Below, piece by piece: positions 22,801 to 31,126 of a DNA stretch of 64,000 bases. Positions within the stretch are counted from its first letter, which is position 1; each line of letters opens with the position of its first letter. Position numbers and translations under genes: made by a program. The notes under the pieces were generated by a model. It did not search any database. It was not told the origin of the DNA and saw only the letters and a list, made by a program, of their open reading frames with translations. Location: the NCBI RefSeq assembly GCF_016863495.1, contig NZ_BOOZ01000008.1, positions 1 through 64,000 on the forward strand. The letters run 5' to 3'. This stretch comes from Micromonospora andamanensis (GTDB taxonomy: Bacteria > Actinomycetota > Actinomycetes > Mycobacteriales > Micromonosporaceae).

Positions 22801-23111
22801 AGTTCGTGACCATCGCCAACCCACCGGCGGGCACCTACACCGTCGTCGTGGAGGCGTACTCGGTCGACGGTGCCGGTGGCAGCACCGAGTACGACTACCG
22901 GGACTCGTTCTCCTCCCCGGCGCTCGGCACCCTCGCGGCGTCGGGCGGCACCCTCACCCTGGCGCACGGCGCCACCGGCACCATCTCGGGTACGGTGACC
23001 GCCCTGGCGGCCCCGCCCGCGGGCCGGACGCTCTTCGGTGAGCTGGCCGTGGTGACCACCGAAGGCGCGGTCGTCGGCCGTGGCGCGGTCTCCGTCGGCG
23101 CGGTGAACTGA
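19851..23111 (+). CDS. Large secreted S8 subtilisin-family serine peptidase
   Basis: 1086 residues. Signal peptide (residues 1-36, cleavage near ASA-AP), then an I9-like propeptide region (VTMIVATDKGKAKDVADDL), then the catalytic domain with Asp198 (GIMDSGVDLEHP), His373 (SAHGTHVAGI) and Ser570 (FNGTSMASPQAAG). About 150 residues inserted between Asp and His carry two Asp-rich loops (near 277-284 and 300-312, DVNRDGDNTD and VDTDQDGDFTDE) that look like calcium sites. The C-terminal ~480 residues are beta-rich, with a PPC-like domain (NPSNAGADLDLFVYRGG). GTG 19851 has GGAGGAAAGAG upstream. Monocistronic; terminator at 23132-23167. Confidence 0.92.
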   Translation: MSKPRNLSRRTSAALFASVMAASAVTVAGGAATASAAPAGSDAAQATPAEVLDQHDAKLLAEAEAKKAPTVTMIVATDKGKAKDVADDLNDLGAAVTERYDTIGYVLATVPTGKAVKAATLPGVASIDLDEKIQLPDPSPEVAPGGKKAAKQGSTLSGPGAGTKADNPYMPTNETGAVKFVKQNKKWDGRGVTIGIMDSGVDLEHPALQKTTTGERKIVDWVTATDPFEDATWRPMVNQVTGPSFSLAGRTWTAPAGTYRFSLFSENTTNNSEPGGDVNRDGDNTDQFGILFDSATNNIWVDTDQDGDFTDEAVMRPYKEKFDVGHFGTDNPATPVKERMSFVVEYRKNVNTTPIGGPGLVDYVNIGIIESAHGTHVAGITAANDMLGNDAFDGAAPGAKIVSSRACSWGGGCTAAALTTGMADLVINRGVDVINMSIGGLPALNDGNNARATLYNNLITTYGVQMFISAGNSGPGVNTIGDPSASANVVSVAASVSKDTWLANYGSVVKKKNALFNFSSRGPREDGGAKPNIAAPGSAISTTPVWQAGSPVAEAGYALPPGYGMFNGTSMASPQAAGAAALLLSAAKATDKGITPEMLRRAIYTSAKPIADTPTQGQGYGMFDVPGAWKLLKKGVQTRSYTSDAPVCTVLSGQLATPHRGTGVYNRCGSADGGHKVNQSKSYQVKLTRTSGPAGNVKHNVGLRGNDGTFSAPKTVTLPLNSTVTLTVTAKPKTAGAHGTIVTVDDPATNTIDFEVSAVVVASNDVSKPNFAYSAQGSVDRNSTTSYFVTVPPGAGALQVNLSGIATGSQTRFIAFNPYGVPVESTSSLTCYTNFASACNAFERDYQNPMPGVWEIEVESRRTSPALNNPYQLQARVQGVAVEPAVVELPSVTTGTPTPVTWTLKNTFGPVTVTGQGGALASSHSERPTIVEYATQEFTVEVPAGATSFTARIGNPSNAGADLDLFVYRGGALVQYNADGDSEEFVTIANPPAGTYTVVVEAYSVDGAGGSTEYDYRDSFSSPALGTLAASGGTLTLAHGATGTISGTVTALAAPPAGRTLFGELAVVTTEGAVVGRGAVSVGAVN

Positions 23112-23131
23112 CCCCACCACCCGCACCACCA

Positions 23132-23167
23132 GGAAGCCCGTCTCCGGTTCTCCGGAGACGGGCTTCC
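23132..23167. terminator. Bidirectional terminator between convergent genes
   Basis: 16-bp perfect stem GGAAGCCCGTCTCCGG (23132-23147) with complement 23152-23167 and a TTCT tetraloop, followed by GTCTTT. It lies between the subtilase and the minus-strand membrane-protein gene. Confidence 0.9.
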
Positions 23168-23182
23168 GTCTTTGCGGGATGG

Positions 23183-24004
23183 CTACCGGTACGACCGGCG
23201 ACCCGGCCCGGCCGGTACCGCCTGGCGGGCGCTGACACCCACCACGAGCAGCAGGTACGCGCTCAACTCGACGGCGGCGACGACTGCCGGCCCGAGCGCG
23301 GGCAGCCTCTCGGTGCCCTGGAACGCGGCAGTAAACACGGTGCCTCGTTCGAGGTACGACGGCAACTGCGTCAGGGCCAGCGCCGCGTCCAGGTACGTCA
23401 GGGCGACCAGGGCCAGCAGTGTGGCACCACCGGCGGCGAGCCGCTGCCGACGCCCGGTCAGCAGGGCAGCCAGGACGAGCGCACCCAGGGCGAGTGTGAG
23501 GGGTGCCAGCACGGCGGCGGTCACCGCCAGGTCGGGCTGAGCGTCCCGTACCGCACGTTGGATCTCGACCAGCCGGACCGCCGCGTACCCGGTCACCAGG
23601 ACCGCCGCCAGCACCGTCCCGGCGAGAGCGGGACGGCTCGGGCGGGCCTCCCGCCACCGCACGGTCAGCAGCAGAACCAGGACGAAGACCAACGCTGCCC
23701 AGCTCAGGCGAAGGCCGGTGACGAATCCCAGGGTGGGGTCAGCCGCACCGGGCCGAAGCACCTGCCAGCCCCGGTCGGCGGACTCGGCGGGCATCGTGGC
23801 CCAGGCGTCGGCGACAAGCGCGGTGAGCGCTACCGGCACCGCCCAGGGGCGGGCGGGCGGCCGGGCGGTCAGCGCGTACACCGACAGCAGCAGCAACGCG
23901 GCCAGCTCGGCCTGCCGCAGCAGCGAAACAGCTGTGAGAATGCCGGCGACGTGAACGACGGCGAGCGCACCGGCCGCCGCAGGAAGGATCGGTCGGTACC
24001 GCAC
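23183..24004 (-). CDS. Polytopic membrane protein of unknown function
   Basis: 273 residues with about seven hydrophobic segments (for example PILPAAAGALAVVHVAGILTA, AALLLLSVYALTA, WAALVFVLVLLLTVRW and the last, VVAAVELSAYLLLVVGVSA). No family motif recognised and no catalytic pattern. GTG 24004 is preceded at 6 bases by CAGGAT, a weak leaderless -10. Transcribed toward the subtilase and separated from it by a strong terminator. Integral inner-membrane location is the only firm statement. Confidence 0.7.
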   Translation of the reverse strand: MRYRPILPAAAGALAVVHVAGILTAVSLLRQAELAALLLLSVYALTARPPARPWAVPVALTALVADAWATMPAESADRGWQVLRPGAADPTLGFVTGLRLSWAALVFVLVLLLTVRWREARPSRPALAGTVLAAVLVTGYAAVRLVEIQRAVRDAQPDLAVTAAVLAPLTLALGALVLAALLTGRRQRLAAGGATLLALVALTYLDAALALTQLPSYLERGTVFTAAFQGTERLPALGPAVVAAVELSAYLLLVVGVSARQAVPAGPGRRSYR

Positions 24005-24071
24005 CGGGGCATCCTGCCATCAACTGATCAACCTCGTCGTCCCGTGCCGGCGAGGTGCCCCGAAACCTCGG

Positions 24072-24518
24072 TCAGCCGCGCTTGGCGGAAGCCACCACGA
24101 ACGGGGTGCCCTGCTGGCAGGTGGACATCATGGTGGGGTCGGGGCGGCCGGTCACGGTCACCGACGAGCCCGCAGTGAGCACCTCGCGGGGACCGCCGAG
24201 CAGCAGGTAGCCGTCGAGCAGCAGGCAGCCGGGCTCGACGCCGGACTCGATCCGACCGGTAAGGGTCATCTCGCCGGTCGTCGGCGGCTTGGACGGGGCG
24301 CTGGGCCGGACCGTCGGTCGGGTGGTCGGTGCCGTCGGGTCCACCGGATCGGAGGGCGAGGGTGCGGGCAGGCTCGGGTCCGGGGTCGGCAGCTCGGTCA
24401 CGGGTGACGCTCCCGTCGGGGTCGGGGTGGTGGTGCCGTCCCCCGCGTCCTGGCCGCCGCAGGCGGCGAGCGCCGTGCAGACGATCAACGCGGTGACGGC
24501 GATCCGAAGGGTCCTCAT
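24072..24518 (-). CDS. Small lipoprotein with Pro/Thr-rich linker
   Basis: 148 residues. Lipoprotein signal RIAVTALIVCTALAAC with Cys at about 20, a long Pro/Thr/Ser-rich linker (residues 28-80), then a ~65-residue compact domain beginning EMTLTGRIESGVEPGCLLLDGY, ending with a second Cys pair partner in MSTCQQGTPF. The C-terminal domain resembles small OB-like beta proteins of actinobacterial lipoproteins, but I cannot name a family. Likely tethered to the outer face of the membrane. It lies 55 bases downstream of ispH and may share its transcript. Confidence 0.7.
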   Translation of the reverse strand: MRTLRIAVTALIVCTALAACGGQDAGDGTTTPTPTGASPVTELPTPDPSLPAPSPSDPVDPTAPTTRPTVRPSAPSKPPTTGEMTLTGRIESGVEPGCLLLDGYLLLGGPREVLTAGSSVTVTGRPDPTMMSTCQQGTPFVVASAKRG

Positions 24519-24573
24519 GCCAAGCTCTGACGCACCGGAGCGGTGAACAGTTCCATCAGGCCCGCCGACGCGC

Positions 24574-25563
24574 TCAGTCGCGGGCCGCGGCGGCGGCCTT
24601 CATGTCGCGCTTGAGCTCCTGCGGGAGGGAGAAGGTCAGCCGCTCGTTCGCGGTCACCACCTCCTCGACGTCGGTGAAGCCACGCTCGGCGAGGTGTGCC
24701 AGCACCTCCTGCACCAATTCCTCCGGCACGCTCGCGCCCGAGGTCAGGCCCACGGTCCGCGCGTCGGCGAGCCAGGCGTCCTCGATCTCGTGAGCGAAGT
24801 CGACGAGGTGACCTCCACGGGCACCGCCGTCCAGGGCCACCTCGACCAGGCGTACCGAGTTCGACGAGTTGCGGGAGCCGACGACGATCACCACGTCGCA
24901 TTCCGGCGCGATTTCCTTGATCACGTGCTGCCGGTTGCTCGTGGCGTAGCAGATGTCGTCGCTGGGCGGCGACTGGAGCATCGGCAGTCGCTTCTTGAGC
25001 CGGGCGACGGTCTCCATCGTCTCGTCCACCGACAGCGTGGTCTGCGACAGCCAGACGACCTTGTTCGGGTCGCGCACGGTGATCCGGTCGGCGTCCTCGG
25101 GGCCGTCCACCAGTTGGATGTGCTCCGGCGCCTCACCGGACGTGCCGATGACCTCCTCGTGCCCCTCGTGACCGATGAGCAGGATGTCGTAGTCCTCGGC
25201 GGCGAACCGCTTCGCCTCGTGGTGCACCTTCGTCACAAGCGGGCAGGTGGCGTCGATCGCCTTGAGCGACCGCTGCTTCGCCTGCTCGTAGACCTCGGGT
25301 GCCACGCCGTGCGCGGAGAAGATGACAATGGCGCCCTCGGGCACCTCCTCGTTCTCCTCCACGAAGATGGCGCCCTGGGCCTCAAGCGTTTGCACCACGT
25401 GCTTGTTGTGCACGATCTGCTTGCGGACGTAGATGGGGGCACCGTAGAGCTTGAGCGCCTCCTCGACGGTCTGCACCGCCCGGTCCACGCCCGCGCAGTA
25501 GCCGCGGGGCTTGGCCAGGAGCACGCGCTTACCGGTCCGGGAAGTCACCTCAGCCTCAATCAC
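24574..25563 (-). CDS. ispH: 4-hydroxy-3-methylbut-2-enyl diphosphate reductase
   Basis: 329 residues. Last enzyme of the MEP isoprenoid pathway; it reduces HMBPP to IPP and DMAPP with a [4Fe-4S] cluster. The three cluster cysteines are Cys23 ([12 protein letters not shown]), Cys107 ([12 protein letters not shown]) and Cys195 ([11 protein letters not shown]); SAHGVAPEV and [14 protein letters not shown] are further family motifs. GTG 25563 is chosen to fit family length; an in-frame GTG at 25548 is possible. It diverges from xseA across a 152-base region that holds a dispersed palindrome. Products feed the prenyl synthase encoded at 38.6 kb. Confidence 0.96.
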   Translation of the reverse strand: MIEAEVTSRTGKRVLLAKPRGYCAGVDRAVQTVEEALKLYGAPIYVRKQIVHNKHVVQTLEAQGAIFVEENEEVPEGAIVIFSAHGVAPEVYEQAKQRSLKAIDATCPLVTKVHHEAKRFAAEDYDILLIGHEGHEEVIGTSGEAPEHIQLVDGPEDADRITVRDPNKVVWLSQTTLSVDETMETVARLKKRLPMLQSPPSDDICYATSNRQHVIKEIAPECDVVIVVGSRNSSNSVRLVEVALDGGARGGHLVDFAHEIEDAWLADARTVGLTSGASVPEELVQEVLAHLAERGFTDVEEVVTANERLTFSLPQELKRDMKAAAAARD

Positions 25564-25622
25564 CCCCCCATCGTACGTGCCGCCGCCCGACCCAGCAGCG
25601 CGTGAGCCGCCCCCCACAGCCC

Positions 25623-25683
25623 GTCGATCATGAAGTTGTCACCCGCGACACGCCGTGCCGGCAACAACAACCTCATGATCAAC
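25623..25683. repeat. Long-spacer palindrome, family 1 copy b, in a divergent promoter region
   Basis: Arms 25623-25639 and 25667-25683 pair at 15 of 17 positions around a 27-base spacer. The right arm with GCG (25669-25686) is identical to 6799-6816. Unlike copy a it is upstream of both flanking genes (ispH and xseA), so it cannot be a terminator for either. The xseA -10 element begins 20 bases past its right arm. Confidence 0.75.
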
Positions 25684-25703
25684 GCGGTCGGGGCGGCGGG
25701 CCG

Positions 25704-25709
25704 TAGGGT
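25704..25709 (+). promoter_or_regulatory. Leaderless -10 element of xseA
   Basis: TAGGGT with a 6-base spacer to GTG 25716. The palindrome right arm occupies the region where a -35 element would fall. Confidence 0.6.
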
Positions 25710-25715
25710 GGTCGG

Positions 25716-26948
25716 GTGAGTGCGGGTGAGAATGGTGGTGCGGGCGGGAAGAGCAGCTCGGATGAGCCGTGGCCGGTGCGGGTGGTCAGCCAGAAGATCG
25801 GCGCCTGGGTGGCCCGGCTCGGCTGGGTGTGGGTCGACGGGCAGGTGGCGCAGATCAGCCGTCGTCCCGGCGCCAGCACCGTGTTCCTGACGCTGCGTGA
25901 CCCGTCCGCCGACCTGAGTCTCACCGTCACCACGAACCGTGACGTACTCGACTCCGGCGCGCCGGAGCTGCGCGAGGGCGCCCGGGTGGTGCTGCACGCC
26001 AAGCCCGAGTTCTACGCCGCCCGGGGCACGCTCAGCCTGCGGGCGGACGAGATCCGCCAGGTCGGCCTCGGTGAACTGCTCGCCCGGCTGGAGAAACTCA
26101 AGAAGCTGCTGGCCGCCGAGGGACTGTTCGACCGGGCACGCAAGCGCCGTCCACCGTTCCTGCCGCAGCGCATCGGGCTGATCACCGGTCGGGCCAGCGC
26201 AGCCGAACGGGACGTGCTGACGAACGCCCGCCGCCGCTGGCCTGCTGTGGAGTTCCGGACGGTGAACGTGGCAGTCCAGGGCCCGAGCGCCGTCCCCCAG
26301 ATCGTGGACGCGCTCAAGGTGCTGGACGCGGACCCGAGCATCGACGTGATCATCCTGGCCCGGGGCGGGGGCGGCATCGAGGATCTGCTCCCCTTCTCCG
26401 ACGAGGCACTGTGCCGGGCCGTCTTCGCCTGTCGTACCCCCGTGGTCAGTGCGATAGGCCACGAGACGGACGCACCGCTCGTCGACTACGTGGCCGACGT
26501 CCGGGCGTCGACCCCCACTGACGCGGCCAAGCGGGTGGTGCCCGACCTGGCCGAGGAGGTACGCCTCATCAAGCAGGCCCGGTTCCGGCTGCATCGGGCC
26601 GTGCACAACCTCGTCGATCGCGAGTCCCACCGGATCGACGCGCTACGGTCCCGGCCGGTGCTGGCCCGCCCGCAGGTGATGGTCGAGCAACGCACCGCCG
26701 AACTGGCCGCGCTGCGCCAGCGCGCCGGCCGCTGTCTGGACCACCGCCTCGCCGCCGCCGGCGACGACCTCCGGCACACCCTGGCCCGGCTGCGCGCGCT
26801 CTCCCCGGCCGCCACCCTCGACCGCGGCTACGCCATCGTGCAACGCGCCGACGGCCACGTCGTACGCGCGGCCACCGAGGTGGCTCCCGGCGACCCGCTG
26901 CGGGTACGCCTCGCCGACGGCGAACTGGCCGCCACTGTCGGCACGTGA
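25716..26948 (+). CDS. xseA: Exodeoxyribonuclease VII large subunit
   Basis: 410 residues. Catalytic subunit of exonuclease VII, which degrades single-stranded DNA from both ends. N-terminal OB fold (about residues 20-115: [20 protein letters not shown]), then the catalytic domain with [41 protein letters not shown] and the signature [20 protein letters not shown], and the C-terminal [13 protein letters not shown]. Leaderless GTG start. xseB follows after 109 bases in the same direction, as usual. Confidence 0.96.
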   Translation: MSAGENGGAGGKSSSDEPWPVRVVSQKIGAWVARLGWVWVDGQVAQISRRPGASTVFLTLRDPSADLSLTVTTNRDVLDSGAPELREGARVVLHAKPEFYAARGTLSLRADEIRQVGLGELLARLEKLKKLLAAEGLFDRARKRRPPFLPQRIGLITGRASAAERDVLTNARRRWPAVEFRTVNVAVQGPSAVPQIVDALKVLDADPSIDVIILARGGGGIEDLLPFSDEALCRAVFACRTPVVSAIGHETDAPLVDYVADVRASTPTDAAKRVVPDLAEEVRLIKQARFRLHRAVHNLVDRESHRIDALRSRPVLARPQVMVEQRTAELAALRQRAGRCLDHRLAAAGDDLRHTLARLRALSPAATLDRGYAIVQRADGHVVRAATEVAPGDPLRVRLADGELAATVGT

Positions 26949-27057
26949 CCGGCCGGCCTGGTGATCCCGCATCGAGTGGCGCATGCCCCTGCCGTCCGGC
27001 GCCTGAACGGCGGTGCGGTCATCCGGGGTGTCGGGCGGTTGTGCTGAGATGGGTGCG

Positions 27058-27279
27058 ATGACTGACGAGAAGACCAGCGGGTCGGACGAGCGACTCAGCT
27101 ACGAGCAGGCCCGTGCCGAACTCGCCTCGGTGGTGGAGCGGCTGGAGGCCGGCGGCACGTCGCTGGAGGAGTCGCTGGCGCTGTGGGAGCGCGGCGAGGC
27201 CCTGGCTGTCATCTGCCAGCGCTGGCTCGACGGTGCCCGTGCCCGGATCGACGCCGTCCGACCCGACCCGGCCAGCTGA
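27058..27279 (+). CDS. xseB: Exodeoxyribonuclease VII small subunit
   Basis: 73 residues. Coiled-coil small subunit that multimerises on XseA. The family segment [20 protein letters not shown] followed by [20 protein letters not shown] is complete. ATG 27058 is chosen because GAGATGG lies 5-6 bases upstream; ATG 27049 in the same frame is possible. Followed by a strong hairpin (27299-27326). Confidence 0.95.
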   Translation: MTDEKTSGSDERLSYEQARAELASVVERLEAGGTSLEESLALWERGEALAVICQRWLDGARARIDAVRPDPAS

Positions 27280-27298
27280 CGCAGGGCGCCTGCACGAC

Positions 27299-27326
27299 GC
27301 GGCGGGAGCCGGTTGGCTCCCGCCGC
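27299..27326. terminator. Terminator after xseB (bidirectional)
   Basis: 12-bp perfect stem GCGGCGGGAGCC with complement at 27315-27326 and a GGTT tetraloop, between xseB and the convergent LppX-like gene. Confidence 0.8.
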
Positions 27327-27397
27327 GATGCGTACGTTAATGATCAGCGAGGTGGGTCGGCGTCCGCCGGTCGGTCGCGCGTCGCCGCTCTCCGCGC

Positions 27398-28228
27398 TCA
27401 GTCGAGGAGGTTGTACAGCTCCGGCGGCGCCTCGACGACCTGGTCGGCCGACGGCTTGGTCGCCTCGGTCGCGTTGCCGTAGTCGGAGTACGTCACCTTG
27501 ATCTCCTGACCGGCAGCCTGGCCAGCCTCGGGCAGCTTGATGACAAGCTCGGTGAGTCGCCCCTGAGCGTCGGTGGTCGCGGTGAACGGTACGGAGTTTG
27601 CCTCCGCGCCGAGCGCTGTGACAAGCGTCGGGTCGAGCGACCCGGCGTCGGCTGCCTTGGACAGGTCGAGGGTACCGGCGTACGCGCCGTCGCCGGTGCG
27701 TTGGACGTCGGTGACAGCCTGGGTCAACGCCTCGCTGCCCGCCGGGTCGACCTTCTCGAAGTCGAAGCCGAGGCTGCGGTTGCCCTTGATCCGGTTCTGG
27801 TCGAGGTGCTGGTACTTGCCGAGGTTGAGTCGGTCCGCCCCGGGCACGCTCGTCGCCGCCTGTCCCTTGAGGTCAAGTTTCACCCAGCTGTCCGGCTTCG
27901 CGTGGATGAGGTCGAGGCCGATCGCCAGGTCGTCGGTCGACTCGCCGAGGCGTACCCGGATCTCGGCGCTCTGGCTCGGCTGGTGCACCTGCCCCTCCGC
28001 CACCGAGCCGGCACCGGACATGCTGAACCTGAAGTTGCCGTTGCGGATCTCCCGGGTCGAGTCCAGCAACGCCTGCTTCGCGTCGGTGTCGGCCTCGGGT
28101 GCGGCACCGGACGCGGTGGCGGACGGTGTGGCGGTCGGCCCGGCGTCACCGGTGGCGGTGCAGGCGGCGACTCCGGGCGTGAAGAGGGCGACGGCCACGA
28201 GGCCGGCGCTCAGTCGTCGAACGGTCAT
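27398..28228 (-). CDS. LppX/LprG-like lipoprotein, paralogue 1
   Basis: 276 residues. Lipobox GVAAC (Cys about 23) after a hydrophobic signal, Ala/Thr/Pro-rich linker, then an LppX_LprAFG-like beta domain (ALLDSTREIRNGNFRFSMSG, LDLIHAKPDSWVKLDLKG, KYQHLDQNRIKGN, IKVTYSDYGNATEATKPSADQV). In mycobacteria such proteins carry lipids or lipoglycans to the outer envelope; here the ligand is unknown. GGGAG lies 8 bases before ATG 28228. Tandem paralogue of the gene at 28,410-29,213: the same landmarks recur in the same order. Confidence 0.75.
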   Translation of the reverse strand: MTVRRLSAGLVAVALFTPGVAACTATGDAGPTATPSATASGAAPEADTDAKQALLDSTREIRNGNFRFSMSGAGSVAEGQVHQPSQSAEIRVRLGESTDDLAIGLDLIHAKPDSWVKLDLKGQAATSVPGADRLNLGKYQHLDQNRIKGNRSLGFDFEKVDPAGSEALTQAVTDVQRTGDGAYAGTLDLSKAADAGSLDPTLVTALGAEANSVPFTATTDAQGRLTELVIKLPEAGQAAGQEIKVTYSDYGNATEATKPSADQVVEAPPELYNLLD

Positions 28229-28368
28229 CGGTGTCTCCCAGCAGGGTCATCCGGTGCGTTCTCGCGCCGGAGGCTCCTCTCTTCTGTTCCCTGCGGGCCG
28301 CCCACGCAATCACCCGAAACCGGCGACATCCCTCGGATCCGGCCGGGACCGTACGCCGGAACGCGAAC

Positions 28369-28391
28369 GGGGGTGGGCTGAGCCCACCCCC
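28369..28391 (-). terminator. Terminator of LppX-like paralogue 2
   Basis: GGGGGTGGG (28369-28377), loop CTGAG, CCCACCCCC (28383-28391), immediately past the stop of the upstream minus-strand gene and before the promoter of paralogue 1. The two paralogues are therefore separate transcription units. Confidence 0.7.
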
Positions 28392-28409
28392 GCAGCGCTA
28401 CCGTTCGAC

Positions 28410-29213
28410 CTACTTGAACATCTCGTAGGTCTGCTCGCTCGCCTCGATGACCTGGTCCGCCGGCGGCTTCTGCACAGCCGTCGCCGAACCGTAGTCGGCG
28501 TAGGTGACCTTGATGTCCTGTGCCTTGGTCTCACCCGCCGCCGGGAGGGACATGACCAGCTCGCTCAGCCAGCCCTCGGCGTCCAGCTTCGCGGTGAACG
28601 GGATCGCCTTCGCCTTGTCGCCCAGTTCCTTGAGCATGTCCTCGTCGGCGGCGACCGAGTCCTTCACACTGGTCAGGTCGAAGGTGCCGCTGTAGGTGCC
28701 CTCGCCGGTCTTCTGCACCTCGGCGAGGCCCTCGAACATGCCGGCGGCGTCGGCCGGGTCGGTGCCGTCCTTGAAGATGTCGAGGTTCTTGGCGTCCTTG
28801 GCCTTGGCGGCGTCGAGGTGCTGGTACTTGTCCTTGATCGCCTCCATCCCCGGGATGCCGGCGAAAAGTTCGCCCAGGTCGACCTTCACCCAGGTGTCCG
28901 GCTGGATCTGGATGAGGTCGAAGTCCATGGTGAAGTCCTCGCCACCCATGGTCATCGACATCTGGGCGCTGTTGCTGGGCTTGTGGAACGTGCCCTTGCC
29001 CGTCATCGAGTCAGCCGCGATGGTGAACGTGAAGTTGCCCTCGGCCAGCCCCTTGGTGGAGGCGACGAGCGCCGCCTTCGGGTCGGCCGGGATGACCGAC
29101 TCGGGCGAGGAGGCCGTGGACGGCGAGTCGCCGCCAGAGTTGTTGCAGGCGGCGAGGCCGGGAACGAGCAGCGTGGCGGCGATGAGGCCGACGCTCCACC
29201 GTCGAATGTTCAC
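28410..29213 (-). CDS. LppX/LprG-like lipoprotein, paralogue 2
   Basis: 267 residues. Lipobox GLAAC (Cys about 22), linker, then the same domain as its neighbour (KAALVASTKGLAEGNFTFTI, FDLIQIQPDTWVKVDLGELF, KYQHLDAAKAKDAKN, IKVTYADYGSATAVQKPPAD). GTG 29213 is chosen because GAGAG lies upstream and the signal peptide begins there; TACGCT near 29,275 on the minus strand is a plausible -10. Membrane-anchored on the outer face; lipid binding is inferred from the family only. Confidence 0.75.
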   Translation of the reverse strand: MNIRRWSVGLIAATLLVPGLAACNNSGGDSPSTASSPESVIPADPKAALVASTKGLAEGNFTFTIAADSMTGKGTFHKPSNSAQMSMTMGGEDFTMDFDLIQIQPDTWVKVDLGELFAGIPGMEAIKDKYQHLDAAKAKDAKNLDIFKDGTDPADAAGMFEGLAEVQKTGEGTYSGTFDLTSVKDSVAADEDMLKELGDKAKAIPFTAKLDAEGWLSELVMSLPAAGETKAQDIKVTYADYGSATAVQKPPADQVIEASEQTYEMFK

Positions 29214-29374
29214 AGATCGTCTCTCTTCAAGCAGGAAAGCCCGACCGACCGGGGCCGGCCAGGCATCGAACCCGGGGAGCGTAGCGGATCGTGCCGACAT
29301 GCAGGGGGCACCCGCACGCGCCGCCGGTCTAGCTCACGCTGATGTCGCGGGATGCCCGGCCGCGTCGAGGACTG

Positions 29375-29950
29375 TCAATCCACGGCGGTGGCGAGGGCCC
29401 GTAGTTCATTGTCCCGGGCGTCGCCGACGACGATCACCGTGCGCTCCGGCTGGAGCAGCACCAGCGCCTGCTCGTTGCCCCGGGCCGTGTAGCGCTGCCA
29501 GGTGCCGGAGCCGAGATCGGTCTGCCCCTGGGGCCGCCCCTCCTCGGTCAGCTCGGCCGGCAGCAGCCGCTCCGGCGGGACGTTGCTCTGCACCAGTTGC
29601 AGGCCGCGCCCTTCCGGGGTGACATATCCCACCCGCAGAATCGCCCCGTCCTCGGCAGTCCGGTAGGTCGCGCGGATCGCCCGCCAGCCGTCGCCCAGCT
29701 CGGCCGGTTCGCTCACCGGGAAGACCCCTGCCGACTTCGCCTGTTCGAAGGCCGGTGCCGGATCAACTGTGTTCGGCTGGTCCCCGCCGAGGAAGCCCCG
29801 GTAGAAGGCGAGGAGCAGGGCGATCGGGATCAGCAGCACCAGCAGCGAGATGGCCATGTCCCGCGGCGACCGTTCGGACTTCGCGGCGGCTGCGGGCGGT
29901 GGCACGGGCTCATCGGCGGGTGCGCGGTCGGCAGGCTGTGCAGGTTCCAC
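29375..29950 (-). CDS. DUF4245 domain protein
   Basis: 191 residues. N-terminal ~30 residues are Pro/Ala-rich cytoplasmic, one membrane span follows (MAISLLVLLIPIALLLAFYRGF, residues 32-53), then an extracytoplasmic DUF4245 domain (SEPAELGDGWRAIRATYR, LRVGYVTPEGRGLQLVQS, LGSGTWQRYTARGNEQALVL). Function unknown. The gene diverges from glpX, the same pairing as Rv1100/Rv1099c in M. tuberculosis, which supports the family call. Confidence 0.85.
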   Translation of the reverse strand: MEPAQPADRAPADEPVPPPAAAAKSERSPRDMAISLLVLLIPIALLLAFYRGFLGGDQPNTVDPAPAFEQAKSAGVFPVSEPAELGDGWRAIRATYRTAEDGAILRVGYVTPEGRGLQLVQSNVPPERLLPAELTEEGRPQGQTDLGSGTWQRYTARGNEQALVLLQPERTVIVVGDARDNELRALATAVD

Positions 29951-30094
29951 CCCGCCATTCTCGCAGCCGCCCGACCGGCGGTATCCGTGCCATCACCGCC
30001 CCGACCCGGCCCTGCGTCCGCCATCGTGTGAGGATCAGCAACGAAGCCGGCAGCGCCGGCCCGCCCCGCACCGCCGCGAGGAGGAGCCGTTTTC

Positions 30095-31126
30095 ATGACC
30101 ACCGCCAGGACGCGAACCCCACAGAACCTCGACCGTAACCTCGCCCTTGATCTTGTCCGGGTCACCGAAGCGGCAGCGATGGCCGCCGGCCGGTGGGTCG
30201 GCCGGGGCGACAAGGAGGGCGGCGACGGGGCCGCCGTGGACGCGATGCGTAAGTTGATCAACTCGATCCCGATGAAGGGGGTCGTGGTGATCGGCGAGGG
30301 CGAGAAGGACAACGCCCCGATGCTCTTCAACGGTGAGGAGGTCGGTGACGGAGACGGTCCCGAGGTGGACGTCGCGGTCGACCCGATCGACGGCACCACG
30401 CTGATGAGCAAGGGGATGCCGAACGCCCTCGCGGTGCTGGCGGTGGCCGAACGGGGCGCGATGTTCGACCCCAGCGCGGTCTTCTACATGGAGAAGCTCG
30501 CCGTCGGTCCGGCCTACGCGGACGTGGTCGACATCGAGGCCGGCACCGTCGAGAATCTGCGCCGCATCGCGAAGACCAAGGGCACGAGCGTCTCCGAGGT
30601 CACCGTCTGCGTGCTCGACAGGTCCCGACACGACGGCCTGGTCGACGAGATCCGCCGCGCCGGGGCTGGCATCCGCTTCATCTCCGACGGCGACATCGCC
30701 GGTGCGATCGCCGCAGCGCGCGGCGAGTCGGACGTCGACGTGCTGATGGGCATCGGCGGTACCCCGGAGGGCATCACCGCCGCCTGCGCCCTGAAGTGCA
30801 TGGGCGGGATGATGCAGGCCAAGCTCTGGCCGCAGGACGACGCCGAGCGCGAGAAGGCGATCGCCGCCGGCCATGACCTCGACCGGGTACTCACCACCGA
30901 CGACCTGGTCACCGGCGACAACTGCTTCTTCGTGGCCACCGGCGTCACCTCCGGTGACCTGCTGCGCGGCGTGCGGTACCGGGCCGGCGGGGCGTACACC
31001 CAGTCGATAGTGATGCGCTCCAAGAGCGGCACGATCCGGGTGATCGACTCGTACCACCGGTTGGAGAAGCTGGCGCTCTACTCGGCCGTGGACTTCGACG
31101 GTCGGCCGCTGGACGAACAGGCTTGA
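30095..31126 (+). CDS. glpX: Class II fructose-1,6-bisphosphatase
   Basis: 343 residues. GlpX-type FBPase, which hydrolyses fructose 1,6-bisphosphate in gluconeogenesis and is the only FBPase in many actinobacteria. Hallmarks seen are [34 protein letters not shown], the metal site [36 protein letters not shown] and [21 protein letters not shown] 30095 has a GAGGAGGAG ribosome site 8 bases upstream. Its stop overlaps the DMT transporter start (TTGA), suggesting a two-gene operon. Confidence 0.97.
   Translation: MTTARTRTPQNLDRNLALDLVRVTEAAAMAAGRWVGRGDKEGGDGAAVDAMRKLINSIPMKGVVVIGEGEKDNAPMLFNGEEVGDGDGPEVDVAVDPIDGTTLMSKGMPNALAVLAVAERGAMFDPSAVFYMEKLAVGPAYADVVDIEAGTVENLRRIAKTKGTSVSEVTVCVLDRSRHDGLVDEIRRAGAGIRFISDGDIAGAIAAARGESDVDVLMGIGGTPEGITAACALKCMGGMMQAKLWPQDDAEREKAIAAGHDLDRVLTTDDLVTGDNCFFVATGVTSGDLLRGVRYRAGGAYTQSIVMRSKSGTIRVIDSYHRLEKLALYSAVDFDGRPLDEQA

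Noticed and set aside
19800..23657. Very long open frame (1285 codons) on the minus strand antisense to the subtilase
   Set aside because: Typical high-GC shadow frame: Arg/Val/Gly/His-rich translation without domain features, and the plus-strand gene has a catalytic triad, signal peptide and ribosome site.
29250..29290. tRNA T-arm-like sequence (GGGTTCGATGCC on the minus strand)
   Set aside because: No matching acceptor, D or anticodon arms can be drawn around it; it lies in the leader of the LppX-like gene.
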